Assembly (NCBI GenBank): GCA_002840405.1
Contig: PHAR01000004.1
Span: 284,239 to 348,238 of the forward strand
Length of the DNA stretch: 64,000 bases
Direction: 5' to 3'
Source: Deltaproteobacteria bacterium HGW-Deltaproteobacteria-8
GTDB lineage: Bacteria > Desulfobacterota > Desulfovibrionia > Desulfovibrionales > Desulfovibrionaceae
Below, one piece after another: positions 15,638-25,292 of this stretch. The position numbers and the translations under genes were made by a program. The notes under the pieces are model-generated. The model did not search any database. It saw nothing but the letters and a program-made list of their open reading frames with translations, and had not been told where the DNA came from. How positions within the stretch are numbered: the first letter of the stretch is position 1; every line of letters begins with the position of its first letter.

Positions 15638-16513
15638 TCACAATGAGTACTTTTTATGATGCTCAACATATCCATTAACATTTTCTGGGTCAGCAGAAAT
15701 TCGCTCAATAATTTTTTCTAGCCCTTCATCAAAAATGTTGCCGACATACAATTGGAAATTTTCACTACCGGGGTAAGGATCAATACAAATGGCACCGTTT
15801 CCATAAATCAAAACACAATCACCTTTACTCTTGTAATCATAGTGAATTATCTCAACTTTCGCAGCATCGTCACTTTGACGAAGGCGTTCTAATAATGAAC
15901 GCAAAGCATCGTCATCTACAGTTCCTTTATTATCAACATATTCTTTGCCTGCTCCACTTTTCATCAACTCGAACAGAAACAAGTGACTAATCTGCTCAGC
16001 AGCACACCATTTCAGAATCTCACACAAGTCATCTACCGATTCGTTCGTGACAACTGTCGCAGCATAAATTGATACTCTTAAGTCTCTTAAGATGGCGATT
16101 GCAGATTCCATCTCTTCAAACGAACCCACGCAATCCACAACCTTGTCATGCTTCTCACGAATCCCATGAACACTGAAACGGACAGCATCGACATTTCCAC
16201 CCACTGCCTTAATGTTTTTCTTTAGCAGTCGTCCATTTGCTGTTAGCAGCACATTCTTGAACCCCAACCTTGTTGTATATGACAACACTTCATACAATTC
16301 TTTGTAGAGCAGTGGGTCACCTCCGGTAAAGCATAGCCTCTTTGTACCGTGCCTCCAGAGCATCTCAGAAATCTTTGTAAAATTAACTACTGGGTATACT
16401 TTTTGACTTCTATCTGGTTCGCAGCAAAATGGGCAATGGTATTCGCATGCCCCAGTAAGCTTAAATCCTACAGAACTTAACACTAAGTTGTCAGCACCTT
16501 GGCCTTTTTTCAT
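15638..16513 (-). CDS. Radical SAM enzyme of the MoaA-like type
   Basis: A 291-residue radical SAM protein. The [4Fe-4S] motif CEYHCPFC uses Cys23, Cys27 and Cys30; TGGDPLL at 63-69 is the SAM-contacting GGE-type motif (Asp in place of Glu). The C-terminal part, with GNGAICIDPYPGS and VGNIFDEGLEKIIERI, resembles the end of MoaA/SPASM-type proteins but has too few Cys for a second full cluster. The ATG at 16,513 has AGGGG seven bases upstream. It lies 34 bp before the methylase gene in the same operon. The substrate cannot be read from the sequence; radical chemistry on a nucleotide or base that the methylases or the HAD domain handle is a hypothesis. Confidence 0.85.
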   Translation of the reverse strand: MKKGQGADNLVLSSVGFKLTGACEYHCPFCCEPDRSQKVYPVVNFTKISEMLWRHGTKRLCFTGGDPLLYKELYEVLSYTTRLGFKNVLLTANGRLLKKNIKAVGGNVDAVRFSVHGIREKHDKVVDCVGSFEEMESAIAILRDLRVSIYAATVVTNESVDDLCEILKWCAAEQISHLFLFELMKSGAGKEYVDNKGTVDDDALRSLLERLRQSDDAAKVEIIHYDYKSKGDCVLIYGNGAICIDPYPGSENFQLYVGNIFDEGLEKIIERISADPENVNGYVEHHKKYSL

Positions 16514-16536
16514 ACTTATCCCCTGAGACTAGTTTT

Positions 16537-17184
16537 TCACAAAAGTGATAGAATTTCCCTAATCTTTACTCGGTGCGTCGTGGCAAACCCCAGAAACATA
16601 TTATTAGTAGTGTTTTGATCCTCAGCTGAAATTCTCATCATCCTATGGCCTAAAAAGTAAAAACATGCCGCAAGCAACAATGCAGTCGAAAAACCAACAT
16701 AGTAGTTTGACCTCACAAGAAAAAATTCAACAGTCTCACCGTTATCATAAGATATCCCAATGTAACACGAAATGGCGATCCACACCAAAGACATTGCATA
16801 TGACAAAGCAGCCAGATTACCGTGCATTATCCAAATAGCATGATGAAGACTTATGCTTCCATTATCTTCTTTAATTGCCATGTCATTGATTGCCGACAAA
16901 ATATAATATGGGTCAAGTACAGTTCCAATATTGCTCTGAAGTTTTCTGAAAAATTCAGATTTGCACTTGTCGTAATCATGCCTCAACCTGTACATTCTGA
17001 GTCCATCTATAACAAACCCAAACAGGACGCCCAGGACAAGCAAGCCTAGAGGTGTTAATGTTGTGACAATCTCTTTTCCAACCCGAGGCGAAAGAAAAGC
17101 CACTGGAAATAGGATATATGCGACAGTACAGAGCCCTGGCACAAGATACCATATCATGTGAGCTATAGAGATCTGCGTGATCAT
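16537..17184 (-). CDS. Four-helix membrane protein, first gene of the cassette
   Basis: No family is recognised. The 215-residue protein (ATG 17,184 after AGGTGA; a GTG at 17,193 is also possible) has four hydrophobic segments at about residues 11-31, 40-62, 125-147 and 160-182. A soluble loop of about 60 residues separates helices 2 and 3, and about 30 residues follow the last helix. The gene is AT-rich like the three that follow and ends 23 bp before the radical SAM start, so the four genes form one transcription unit. A membrane component in a modification cassette could be a sensor, transporter or effector. The region 17,194-17,530 upstream shows no gene. Confidence 0.65.
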   Translation of the reverse strand: MITQISIAHMIWYLVPGLCTVAYILFPVAFLSPRVGKEIVTTLTPLGLLVLGVLFGFVIDGLRMYRLRHDYDKCKSEFFRKLQSNIGTVLDPYYILSAINDMAIKEDNGSISLHHAIWIMHGNLAALSYAMSLVWIAISCYIGISYDNGETVEFFLVRSNYYVGFSTALLLAACFYFLGHRMMRISAEDQNTTNNMFLGFATTHRVKIREILSLL

Positions 17185-17530
17185 GACTGTCACCTATCCC
17201 CATATTTAGAAAATTGGCGCAGCAATGTGTTTAGAGCTAATACGCCAAAGGAGAAACTCCAGCCCCACTATTGAGCCTCATCTCCTCCGCCCTAAAGTCT
17301 CGCTCCATTTTTGGGCGCACCTAAACCTTTCAAAGAAGTGAAAGTTTGCAGCTCGGGGCAATCCCAGGGCCCAGTTTGTCTTGCTTTGGTTTTTCTATCG
17401 GACCTTGCCTCCCCTGACAATATGCCAATACACAATAGTATCGATATCAGCAGGTGGTTTTGACCTGCCTGCCCCTTTTCGGACCAGTTGAAACTTGAGA
17501 GAGTGGCCCCCAGAGAAGCAAGGGGGAGCC

Positions 17531-17821
17531 ATGAGGAAGGCCGACCGCGAGCCGGTGTCCCAGGTCGCCAAGAAGCTCGGCATCCGTGAACAGACGATTT
17601 ACACTTGATGCCAACGTTTCTGCGGCGAACGCCGATGAGGTGAAGCGTCTGCGGCAGCTGGAGCAAGAGAATTCACGCCTGAAGAAGCTTCTGACTGAGC
17701 GCGACCTTGAAATCGAGGAGATGAAGGAGATTGCCGCAAAATGATGGTGAGCGCACCCGCCAGACGCCAGCAAGCAGCCTTCGCTTTCCGGCGCGGGCTG
17801 TGCAATCTGCGAACCATACCC
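17531..17821 (+). pseudogene. IS3-family transposase remnant (orfA and start of orfB)
   Basis: The frame from ATG 17,531 gives QVAKKLGIREQTIYT, then a TGA and a frameshift, then the leucine-zipper part of OrfA, DEVKRLRQLEQENSRLKKLL and EIEEMKEIAAK, ending at TGA 17,744. OrfB starts at the overlapping ATG 17,744 with MVSAPARRQQAAFAFRRGL and diverges about 20 residues later. The HTH plus zipper and the ATGA overlap of orfA and orfB are diagnostic of IS3-type elements. The catalytic DDE part is missing. The remnant ends about 60 bp from the internal att copy. Confidence 0.8.
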
Positions 17822-17880
17822 CGTAGCCCTTGTTCGGGCTTTGGGGTGAGTCCTAAATTATGGTCGCGTCCAGGCGCTGT

Positions 17881-17990
17881 TAGGAATAGGTTAGGAAAAT
17901 GAAACAAGGGTTTACAGCATTTTGCCGTAAACCCTTGTTTTCTTTGGTGGAGACGAGGGACTGAACCCCTGGCCTATGCGTTGCGAAGGC
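17881..17990 (-). repeat. Internal att copy between the two islands
   Basis: It contains the 18-bp arm repeat (17,881-17,898), the tRNA terminator hairpin CAAGGGTTTAC/GTAAACCCTTG (17,906-17,916 and 17,928-17,938) and the tRNA 3' half up to the anticodon loop (to about 17,987). Relative to the other copies the T-stem is damaged (GAGGGACTGAACC instead of GAGGGGGATTGAACC), so it is a decayed fragment and not a tRNA. It marks the junction of two elements inserted one behind the other. The next 130 bp up to the PP2C gene hold nothing I recognise and no second arm repeat. Confidence 0.8.
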
Positions 17991-18126
17991 GTGGACTGTA
18001 CCTATACTTCGAGTTCGCAAAAGTTCTTGGCGTTGGGCATCTCGCCAGCTGCTGCCATTGAAGTTCCATGCACCCTGCGGTGTGCCCAGGCTCAGGCCAA
18101 CCAGAACGCAACACATCCAGAGCGAT

Positions 18127-18861
18127 TCAGATACGCAGTGCCACCACGGTGACGTTGTCCGTGCCGCCGCCTTCAAGCGCTGCGGCAATAAGCTTTACGA
18201 CGCCAGACTCGATGGAGAGTTCAGGGCGCAGGCGCTCAGCAATCGCCTCGTCGCCGAGCACCTTGTGCAGGCCATCGGTGGCGAGCAGAAGGACATCCCC
18301 AGGCAACAGTTCCAGCACTCCCGAGTCCGGGGCACACACCGAGCAACCGACACACTGGTCGAGGACATGGCGGAACGGGTGCTTTGTTGCTTCTTCCGGC
18401 GTCATGCTGCCGTCGTCAAGAAAGGTCTGGAGAAAACTGTGGTCCACACTGACCTGCCGGAGAAGGCCGCCGCGTAGATGGTACAGGCGGCTGTCGCCCA
18501 CATGGGCCCAGTATGCCTTGGAGCCGCAAACAGCGACGGCGGTCGTCGTGGTGCCCATGCCGTCAAGCGTGGGGATCTTGGCCGCCTGCTTGGTGATGGC
18601 TTGGTCAGCCTCTTTGATGGCTGCGGCAAGGGCCGCCGCACTTGGGACACCCGGGAAGTTATGCGCCGCAAGCACATCCACCGAGATCTGCGCCGCCACG
18701 TCTCCGCCCGCAGCGCCGCCCATGCCATCGGCAACCGCGGCCAAAAGACCACCGCAGTCCAGCTCCCGCACAAGGGAGCGGTCCTCGTTGCGCTTGCGCT
18801 TTGGGCCGATGTCTGTGGCTGCAAAGACTTCCACGCTGTATCCTTTGTTGCTTTCAGGCAT
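18127..18861 (-). CDS. PP2C-type Ser/Thr protein phosphatase
   Basis: A 244-residue PPM/PP2C phosphatase. Motifs appear in family order: DIGPKRKRNED at 16-26, ADGMGGAAGGDVAA with the metal-binding Asp, HVGDSRLYHLR, LLLATDGL and GGTDNVTVV near the C-terminus. It dephosphorylates Ser/Thr residues with two Mn or Mg ions. It lies 11 bp downstream of a Ser/Thr kinase gene on the same strand, the classic kinase-phosphatase pair, so it most likely reverses the kinase's action. It is soluble, of normal family length, and intact. Confidence 0.92.
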   Translation of the reverse strand: MPESNKGYSVEVFAATDIGPKRKRNEDRSLVRELDCGGLLAAVADGMGGAAGGDVAAQISVDVLAAHNFPGVPSAAALAAAIKEADQAITKQAAKIPTLDGMGTTTTAVAVCGSKAYWAHVGDSRLYHLRGGLLRQVSVDHSFLQTFLDDGSMTPEEATKHPFRHVLDQCVGCSVCAPDSGVLELLPGDVLLLATDGLHKVLGDEAIAERLRPELSIESGVVKLIAAALEGGGTDNVTVVALRI

Positions 18862-18872
18862 TGATCGCGTGG

Positions 18873-20663
18873 TTACGGGGACGTCAGGGCCGTGCGGAAA
18901 CCGACATCAAAGAACGCTTCCCAAGGCTGGCGCCGCAGATGCGATTCCGGTCCCTGGTCTTTGACCATACCCCCGACGACATGAAATTCCGTGCTGTCTC
19001 CCTGCCCTGGCACACGCACCCATTCCCGGACGTTCTTGCCAAGCCCCCGGACCCCAAGCGCGTTGGGAGGTGACATGATAACGGGCAGCAGCCTGTTGGC
19101 CGCAGCAGGGTCGTCCGGTGCCGTAATTGTTGCCTGAGGCTTGGCGCTAGGGGCAGTAGTCACCGCACCGCCCATTTCCTCCGCATGATTCCAATGCCCC
19201 TTGGTCGGCAGCGTCAGCCCGTAATGTCGGGCATAGGCCTGTGCGCCTAAGGCAGTCACTCGCACCACCGGGTTCAAGGCGAAGGTCGGAGGCAACACGA
19301 ACGCGCCGTTCTGGTAAAGGATCGGCTCATAGCCTTCCGTCACTTCTCCCAGGATCAGCCAGATTTCCCCATTCCCCATAACCGTGCCGTCCTGCACCTT
19401 AACGCCGGGAACGCTTCGTAAAAATCCAACGAACTGGTGATTGGTGACGAGCGTTTCACCGAGGTAGAAGGGAGCCACGGCGGCTGACGTTGAACCATGA
19501 TTTTGGGCTTGCCCAGGGACGAGTCGCAGGGTGGCCCCGTCCTTGCCGATGATGCTTTCAGGAAGCGGGCGCGCCGTCGGGAACAGGGTGGCCTTGCCGC
19601 CCCCGCGCGACTCAAGCTCCGCCACCTCGCCGGAAAGCACCTGAAGTTCGTTTCTGGAAAGCGGTTCGTCGTTTGAGAAATGATACCAGAGCCCGACGCC
19701 CAAGAGGAGCACAACCACGACTGCCGCTACAACCCAGGTGCGTCTGGTCGCCTTTGTGACCGCCGCCTGGACTCCATCACCGATGAGACCGCGCAGGCTT
19801 TCCCGCAGGTCTTTGACAGAGGGCGTCCGCTCGTTCCTATCCCGCGCCGTGGCCTGCTGGATGATCCCGTCGAGGCGCTTCATGAACGGCGTCTGCGGCG
19901 CCGGGAGGGCGGCAGTCTTGAAGGGCTGGCTGTTTTCCTTGTTCAGCTTGCCGATCACCGCAGCGTACAGGATCTTCCCGAGGGCATAAATGTCCGCGCG
20001 CCCGTCCGCCATGGCGAGCCCCAGGAACTGTTCCTCTGGCATGTAGGGCACGGTGCCGAGGATATGGTGGGACTTGGTGACGTCGTCCGTGAAATCGCCA
20101 CCGGCCAGACCAAAGTCGGCAATTTTGGGGACTCCGTCGCTGATCAATACATTGGCGGGCTTAAGATCGCGGTGGATGATTCCGGCCGCATGGATGGCTT
20201 CCACGCCGTCGAGAACCGGCAAGAAGAACTTGCGGACCCACTCCTTGATGCGCTCCTCGTCGTCGCCAAAGCCTTCCTCGGGCATGGTCAGCTTGAGCGT
20301 CGAACCGGGCACGTATTCCATAGCGATGTAGTCGAGACTCTGCCCGTCGATCTGCACCTGATCGAAGTCAAAGACCTGGATCACGTTGGGGTGACGAAGC
20401 CGGGCCATGACCATGACCTCACGGCGGAAGCGGTCCAACTCTGACTTAAGCTCCTCCTTGTCGCCGTGTAGGCTCTCCACAAAGGCTTTGGACATGATCT
20501 TGAGCGCCACCTTGCGCTCCAGGTTCACCTGATTGGCCAGGTAGACCTCGCCCTTGCCCCCGGTGGCGATGTGCCCGAGGATCTCCCACTTGCCGTTGAT
20601 GACGGTCTTCTCGGCAAGGAGCGGCGCGGTCGCGGCCTCGGTAATTTCATAGTCAGTGGACAT
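18873..20663 (-). CDS. Transmembrane Ser/Thr kinase with FGE/SUMF1-like domain
   Basis: A 596-residue protein with a cytoplasmic Hanks-type kinase: glycine loop GHIATGGKGEV (30-40), Lys55 in VALKIM, catalytic HRDLKPAN, and DFGLAGG. One membrane helix, TWVVAAVVVVLLLGVGLWYHF (about 308-328), is followed by an outer FGE-sulfatase-type domain (YLGETLVTNHQFVGFL, LPTKGHWNHAEEMGG, VREWVR, GFRTALT). In true formylglycine-generating enzymes the last motif is GFRC with a catalytic Cys; here it is Thr, so this domain is probably a ligand sensor and not an oxidase. It pairs with the PP2C gene downstream. Sensor kinases of this layout are known, but the ligand is not. Confidence 0.9.
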   Translation of the reverse strand: MSTDYEITEAATAPLLAEKTVINGKWEILGHIATGGKGEVYLANQVNLERKVALKIMSKAFVESLHGDKEELKSELDRFRREVMVMARLRHPNVIQVFDFDQVQIDGQSLDYIAMEYVPGSTLKLTMPEEGFGDDEERIKEWVRKFFLPVLDGVEAIHAAGIIHRDLKPANVLISDGVPKIADFGLAGGDFTDDVTKSHHILGTVPYMPEEQFLGLAMADGRADIYALGKILYAAVIGKLNKENSQPFKTAALPAPQTPFMKRLDGIIQQATARDRNERTPSVKDLRESLRGLIGDGVQAAVTKATRRTWVVAAVVVVLLLGVGLWYHFSNDEPLSRNELQVLSGEVAELESRGGGKATLFPTARPLPESIIGKDGATLRLVPGQAQNHGSTSAAVAPFYLGETLVTNHQFVGFLRSVPGVKVQDGTVMGNGEIWLILGEVTEGYEPILYQNGAFVLPPTFALNPVVRVTALGAQAYARHYGLTLPTKGHWNHAEEMGGAVTTAPSAKPQATITAPDDPAAANRLLPVIMSPPNALGVRGLGKNVREWVRVPGQGDSTEFHVVGGMVKDQGPESHLRRQPWEAFFDVGFRTALTSP

Positions 20664-20799
20664 GCGTGTTCCTTAGTCCCATGGCGGGAATGATTTCAGA
20701 AGATGTGTTGCGGGAACGTCGCTCATACCCCTGTCGGCCTATTCAGCGCAACATCAAGCGCCGACAAGGCCAACCAAATGCCGTAGCTCTCAGTGCATG

Positions 20800-23277
20800 T
20801 CAAAGCTTCACCGAGCGCAAGCGCAGAGCGTTGGTCAGTACCGACACGGAGCTGAAGCTCATGGCGGCGGCCGCAATCATGGGACTGAGCAGCAGGCCGA
20901 AGGCCGGGTACAGCACCCCGGCGGCCAGGGGCACGCCAAGGGCGTTGTAGACAAAGGCGAAGAACAAATTCTCCTTGATGTTGCGCATGGTGGCCCTGCT
21001 GAGCCGTCGGGCCCGGATGATCCCAAGGAGGTCGCCCTTGACCAGGGTAATGCCTGCGCTCTCCATGGCGACGTCCGTCCCGGCGCCCATGGCGATGCCG
21101 ACCTGGGCGCGAGCCAGGGCCGGAGCATCGTTGATGCCGTCCCCGGCCATGGCGACAATGCGGCCTTCGCTCTGAAGAGCCATGACCTTTTCGAGCTTGC
21201 CCTCGGGCAGGACCTCGGCCACGATCTCGTCGATGCCAAGGGCTCCGGCCACGGCTTCGGCTGTGGCCTTGCTGTCCCCGGTGAGCATGATGATGCGGAT
21301 GTTCTCCTCGTGCAGCCTGGCGATGGCCTCCCTTGTGGTCGGCTTGATGGGGTCGGCCACGCTGACCAGCCCGGCGATTACCCCGTCCACAGCCACGAAC
21401 ATGGCGGTCTGGCCCAGCTTCCGCAGCGCGTCAGCCTTGGCGTCAAGGCCCTTCGGGTCCACCTTCAGCTCGTCCAGCAACTTCCGGTTGCCCAGGGCAA
21501 CGGCCTTGCCTTCCACCGTGCCGGAAACGCCGCGCCCAGTGTGGGACTGGAAGTCCGCCACCGCAACCAGAACCGCGCCGCGTTCCGTCGCGCCCCGCAC
21601 AAGGGCCTCGGCCAGGGGGTGCTCGCTGCCCCGTTCCAGGCTTCCAACAAGCGTGAGCAGGCTGGTCTCGTCATAGCCCTCGGCCGCGACGACCTCGATG
21701 AGCTTCGGCTTGCCCTCGGTCAGGGTGCCGGTCTTGTCCACCACCAGGGTGTCGACCTTGCGCATGGTCTCAATGGCTTCCGCGTTCTTAAACAGCACGC
21801 CGAGCGTCGCCCCACGGCCCGTGGCCACCATGATGGACACAGGGGTCGCCAGGCCCAGGGCGCACGGACAGGCGATGATGAGCACCGACACCGCTGCCAC
21901 CAGCGCATGCGCGAGGCGGGGCTCCGGCCCATAGATCATCCATGCGGCAAAGGCGAGCAAGGCGGAGCCGATGACCGCTGGCACGAAATACCCGGCCACA
22001 AGATCCGCGAGCTTTTGGATAGGGGCGCGGCTGCGCTGGGCATCGCCCACCATCCGCACGATTTGCGCCAGCAGGGTGTCCGAGCCGACCTTTTCGGCGC
22101 GGATGCGCATGGAGCCAACGCCGTTCACCGTGGCGCCCACCACCTTGTCGCCCTCGGCCTTGGCAACGGGCAAGGGCTCGCCGGTGATCATCGACTCATC
22201 GACGTTGCTTGAGCCGTCCAGAACAACGGCGTCCACCGGAATTTTCTCGCCCGGGCGCACCCGGAGCGTGTCCCCGGCGTGCACGGTCTCAAGAGGCACA
22301 TCCTCTTCCGACCCGTCGGGGTTGATGCGCCGGGCGGTTTTGGGCGCCAGCCCAAGCAAGGCCTTAATGGCCGCGCCGGTGCGGCTACGCGCCCGCAACT
22401 CCAGAACCTGGCCGAGCAGTACCAGGGCGATGATGACGGCCCCGGCCTCAAAGTATACCTCGACAAGGCCGTTTATCCGCATTGCTTCCGGGAATATCCC
22501 CGGCAGGAACAAGGCGACGATGCTATAGCCGTAGGCGGCGGCCACGCCAAGGCCGATGAGGGTGAACATGTTCAAACTCTTGTTCATGACCGACTGCACG
22601 GCCCGGACGAAGAACGGCCATCCGGCCCAGAGCACCACCGGCGTGGCGAGCAGGAATTCAAGCCAGATGAATCCAGCCGGACTCAGCAGGCCGTCCAGGG
22701 GGCGGCCGGGAATCATGCCGCGCATGGCGCTGACAAGCACCGGCAGGGACAAGGCTGAGGCTACGATGAAACGCCTACGCATGTCGTCATATTCGGGATT
22801 GCTGTCCTCTTCCGAACCGCCAGCGCGCGGCTCCAGCGCCATGCCGCACTTGGGACAGGTGCCCGGGCCCAGCTGGACGACTTCGGGGTGCATGGGACAG
22901 GTATATTCGTCGCTCTGCCGCGAGGGGGCAGGCATCACCGGCTCCAGCGCCATGCCGCACTTGGGGCAGGTGCCTGGGCCATCTTGCACCACCTCGGGGT
23001 GCATGGGGCAGGTGTATTTGCCTGGCGCACTCTCTGCTGCGCGGACCGAAGCGGAGACTGGAACATCATGTCCGTTGTGGGCATACCGCTCCGGGTCTGC
23101 AGCGAATTTCACCTGACAGCCCTTGCTGCAAAAATGATATGTCACGCCTTCGTGATCAGTCTTGAGCGTGCCGCCATCCACCGGCACATCCATGCCGCAT
23201 ACGGGGTCCTTGGCCATCTGGCTGGCGCCTCCGGCGTGACTATGGGCATGCTGGTGTCCGTGGTCGTGCTCGCTCAT
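20800..23277 (-). CDS. copA: Cu(I)-exporting P1B-type ATPase with YHS and two HMBD domains
   Basis: An 825-residue heavy-metal pump. The first 20 residues are His-rich; a YHS domain ([19 protein letters not shown], about 22-60) and two heavy-metal-binding repeats [11 protein letters not shown]...[10 protein letters not shown] (about 88-113 and 125-150) replace the usual HMA domains. The core has TGE (365-367), the CPC metal site at 470-472, the phosphorylated Asp514 in [13 protein letters not shown], and a terminal [16 protein letters not shown] helix with the M-x-x-S-S signature of Cu(I) transport. It moves Cu(I) out of the cytoplasm, where the neighbouring multicopper oxidase and Met-rich proteins would deal with it. 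Ag(I) is possible. Confidence 0.95.
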   Translation of the reverse strand: MSEHDHGHQHAHSHAGGASQMAKDPVCGMDVPVDGGTLKTDHEGVTYHFCSKGCQVKFAADPERYAHNGHDVPVSASVRAAESAPGKYTCPMHPEVVQDGPGTCPKCGMALEPVMPAPSRQSDEYTCPMHPEVVQLGPGTCPKCGMALEPRAGGSEEDSNPEYDDMRRRFIVASALSLPVLVSAMRGMIPGRPLDGLLSPAGFIWLEFLLATPVVLWAGWPFFVRAVQSVMNKSLNMFTLIGLGVAAAYGYSIVALFLPGIFPEAMRINGLVEVYFEAGAVIIALVLLGQVLELRARSRTGAAIKALLGLAPKTARRINPDGSEEDVPLETVHAGDTLRVRPGEKIPVDAVVLDGSSNVDESMITGEPLPVAKAEGDKVVGATVNGVGSMRIRAEKVGSDTLLAQIVRMVGDAQRSRAPIQKLADLVAGYFVPAVIGSALLAFAAWMIYGPEPRLAHALVAAVSVLIIACPCALGLATPVSIMVATGRGATLGVLFKNAEAIETMRKVDTLVVDKTGTLTEGKPKLIEVVAAEGYDETSLLTLVGSLERGSEHPLAEALVRGATERGAVLVAVADFQSHTGRGVSGTVEGKAVALGNRKLLDELKVDPKGLDAKADALRKLGQTAMFVAVDGVIAGLVSVADPIKPTTREAIARLHEENIRIIMLTGDSKATAEAVAGALGIDEIVAEVLPEGKLEKVMALQSEGRIVAMAGDGINDAPALARAQVGIAMGAGTDVAMESAGITLVKGDLLGIIRARRLSRATMRNIKENLFFAFVYNALGVPLAAGVLYPAFGLLLSPMIAAAAMSFSSVSVLTNALRLRSVKL

Positions 23278-23348
23278 GGCATCCTCCTTTGGGAGAGCCT
23301 CTCAAGTGCGTCCCCCCAGTCTCCTGCGCCTTGCTCATGCGGCAATAT

Positions 23349-23786
23349 CTATTTCAGTTGCCAGGCGAACACCCTTTCCGGAACGTCCGCAATCCCCTTG
23401 AGGCGCAGCGTGATCGTGGTTACGCCGTCGCCCAGGGGAGGAAAGCTCAAAACGCCTGTACGATGGTGCCCGCCCGGAGGGGAGCCTTCCCAGCCCGTGG
23501 GCGTGAGCACGTTTCCCTTGCCATCTTCAAGGGTGGCTATCTTGGTCAGATCGAAGCCAAGCTCGACGCTGTGCGTGCTCAAAGTCACGTCAAAGCGGAC
23601 CGCCTTGTTAGGGACGATGTCCTTGGGGCCGACCTCGACAGTGACGCCACGCTGGCTGTCGGAAATCTTCTGTAGACCAGCGTAGGTCTTGCCTGCCGCG
23701 AAGCTCTCGGATGCGGCAGTAAGCCCGACAATCGCGACAAGAAGGAGCATCGCCACCAGAATGGCTTTGGCATGTACCCGTTTCAT
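23349..23786 (-). CDS. Exported hypothetical protein beside copA
   Basis: A 145-residue protein with a clear Sec signal peptide (MKRVHAKAILVAMLLLVAIVGLTAASESFAAG). The ATG at 23,786 is chosen for GGAGACT just upstream; a longer in-frame reading has no ribosome-binding site. The mature part is beta-rich (VRFDVTLSTHSVELGFDL, GVTTITLRLKGI) with a GGHHRTG segment that could bind metal. No named family is recognised. It lies 71 bp upstream of copA on the same strand, so a periplasmic copper-related role is likely but unproven. The region 23,787-24,033 shows no other gene. Confidence 0.7.
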   Translation of the reverse strand: MKRVHAKAILVAMLLLVAIVGLTAASESFAAGKTYAGLQKISDSQRGVTVEVGPKDIVPNKAVRFDVTLSTHSVELGFDLTKIATLEDGKGNVLTPTGWEGSPPGGHHRTGVLSFPPLGDGVTTITLRLKGIADVPERVFAWQLK

Positions 23787-24033
23787 CGTAGTCTCCTTTT
23801 CCGGTTTGAGAACGCCGATTGCGGCCAACACGCTTGTGTCCTGATGCGCCAAAGGGCTTCAATATACCTTTCCCCCGGCGCAATGACAACATCAAGGGTT
23901 ACAATTCCTACGTCAACGCCTTGATTGCCCTCGTCTATCGGAGACCGCTCTGCTGCCGCCTTTCACGGCATTGCATCGACAAGAAGGGAACCTCCCAACC
24001 GCCAAGCGTTGAACCTGGCCCCGCTGCCCCAGA

Positions 24034-25176
24034 CTACTCCGCCATCTCGCAGCGTGGCGCACCGTCCTGATCACGGCTGGAGAGAAACGCGTCGACCACG
24101 TCCCCGCTCCACTGCCTGTCGCGCCAGGCCCGCAACTCCTTGCAGGCTTCGTCCGAATCAAGAGCCTTCCGGTAGGGCCGAGTGGAGGTCATGGCATCGT
24201 ACGAGTCGGCCACGGCAATGATCCGAGACAACAACGGAATGCTCTCACCGGCGAGACCGTCGGGGTAGCCCTTGCCGTCGTGGCGCTCGTGGTGATGGCG
24301 TATGACCGGCAGGATGTCCGCAAGGGACTCGACGTTGGAGAGCATGCGAGCGCCGATCTCCGGATGGCGCTTCATAATGGCGAACTCCTCATCCGAAAGC
24401 CGGGCCTCCTTGAGCAGAATGTTGTCAGGCACGCCGATCTTTCCGATGTCGTGCAGCAACGCGGCCATGGACAGCCTGTGCTGCGTCGGCTCGTCCAGGT
24501 CAAGGCCCTTGGCGATCTGTAGCGAGTATTGGGCCACGCGCACGGAATGGCCCTTGGTGTATGGTTCGCGGGCTTCCAACGCGGTGATGAGAGAGGTCAG
24601 CGCCGCCGTTGTCTGCTTTTCCCTGGTCTCAAGCTCGGCCACCTTGCGCTCGCGGATGGTCGCCACATACCCCAAAACAATGAGCAGGATGCTCAGCAGG
24701 CCGACGCCGATGGTCAAAGCGCGGATGTTCCTTTGGGCGTTGTGCAACTCGTCGCGGTGTTCCTGAGTGTGCGCGGCGAGGATCGGCATAAGCTTGGTCA
24801 AACCCGTTTCCACTCCAGTGTAGTCCCCCTGCTCCAAGGCTGTGCGAACCTGCCCGGCCTCGGCCAAAATCTCCAGGAGGCTCTGGCTGCGCGCCCTGGG
24901 CCAAGCCGTGTTCACCTGCGCGGAGAGCTTGTCCAAGGCATAGGTGAAGTGTCTGGCGGCGATGTTGTCACGCACCTGATGCCGCTTTTCCCCCTCGGCA
25001 ACGGTCTTCAGGTGCTGGCTGCCCTCCATGAGGTTCTCAAAATTCAGGATGGTCGGCGTGTAGTAGGAAGTGACCGCGTCGCTGAAGCTCACGATGCGCA
25101 ACACAAGCACAACGATCATCGTCCCCAGGGCCAGGGACAGCAGCACCGGAGTGTAGGTCTTCAGGCGTGACTTCAT
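24034..25176 (-). CDS. Membrane HD-GYP cyclic-di-GMP phosphodiesterase
   Basis: A 380-residue protein with a membrane helix at 10-30, a periplasmic four-helix sensor-like region, a second helix at about 152-172 and a cytoplasmic HD-GYP domain. HDIGKIGVPD carries the metal-binding HD pair and HHERHDGKGYPDGL carries the GYP signature, so hydrolysis of cyclic di-GMP is expected. The KGHSVRVAQYSLQIAK segment opens the domain. It sits between copper genes on the same strand and might link metal stress to surface behaviour; the sensor domain gives no ligand. The last 25 residues after the domain look unstructured. Confidence 0.9.
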   Translation of the reverse strand: MKSRLKTYTPVLLSLALGTMIVVLVLRIVSFSDAVTSYYTPTILNFENLMEGSQHLKTVAEGEKRHQVRDNIAARHFTYALDKLSAQVNTAWPRARSQSLLEILAEAGQVRTALEQGDYTGVETGLTKLMPILAAHTQEHRDELHNAQRNIRALTIGVGLLSILLIVLGYVATIRERKVAELETREKQTTAALTSLITALEAREPYTKGHSVRVAQYSLQIAKGLDLDEPTQHRLSMAALLHDIGKIGVPDNILLKEARLSDEEFAIMKRHPEIGARMLSNVESLADILPVIRHHHERHDGKGYPDGLAGESIPLLSRIIAVADSYDAMTSTRPYRKALDSDEACKELRAWRDRQWSGDVVDAFLSSRDQDGAPRCEMAE

Positions 25177-25292
25177 CGAAATGTCCCTCTCCGCATGCGC
25201 TCCACGGTCATCCTGATTGACTGATCCAAGAATGGAAAATGGTGGACGACCATACGCAGCCGCCCACCCGTTCGTGCTTTAGCAGCGCGAGC

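Noticed and set aside
15638-16513. Prokaryotic viperin or QueE
   Set aside because: The residues around the CxxxCxxC motif and the chain length do not match either family as I know them; it is closer to MoaA-like proteins.
17881-17990. Functional second tRNA gene
   Set aside because: Only the 3' half is present and the T-stem is disrupted.
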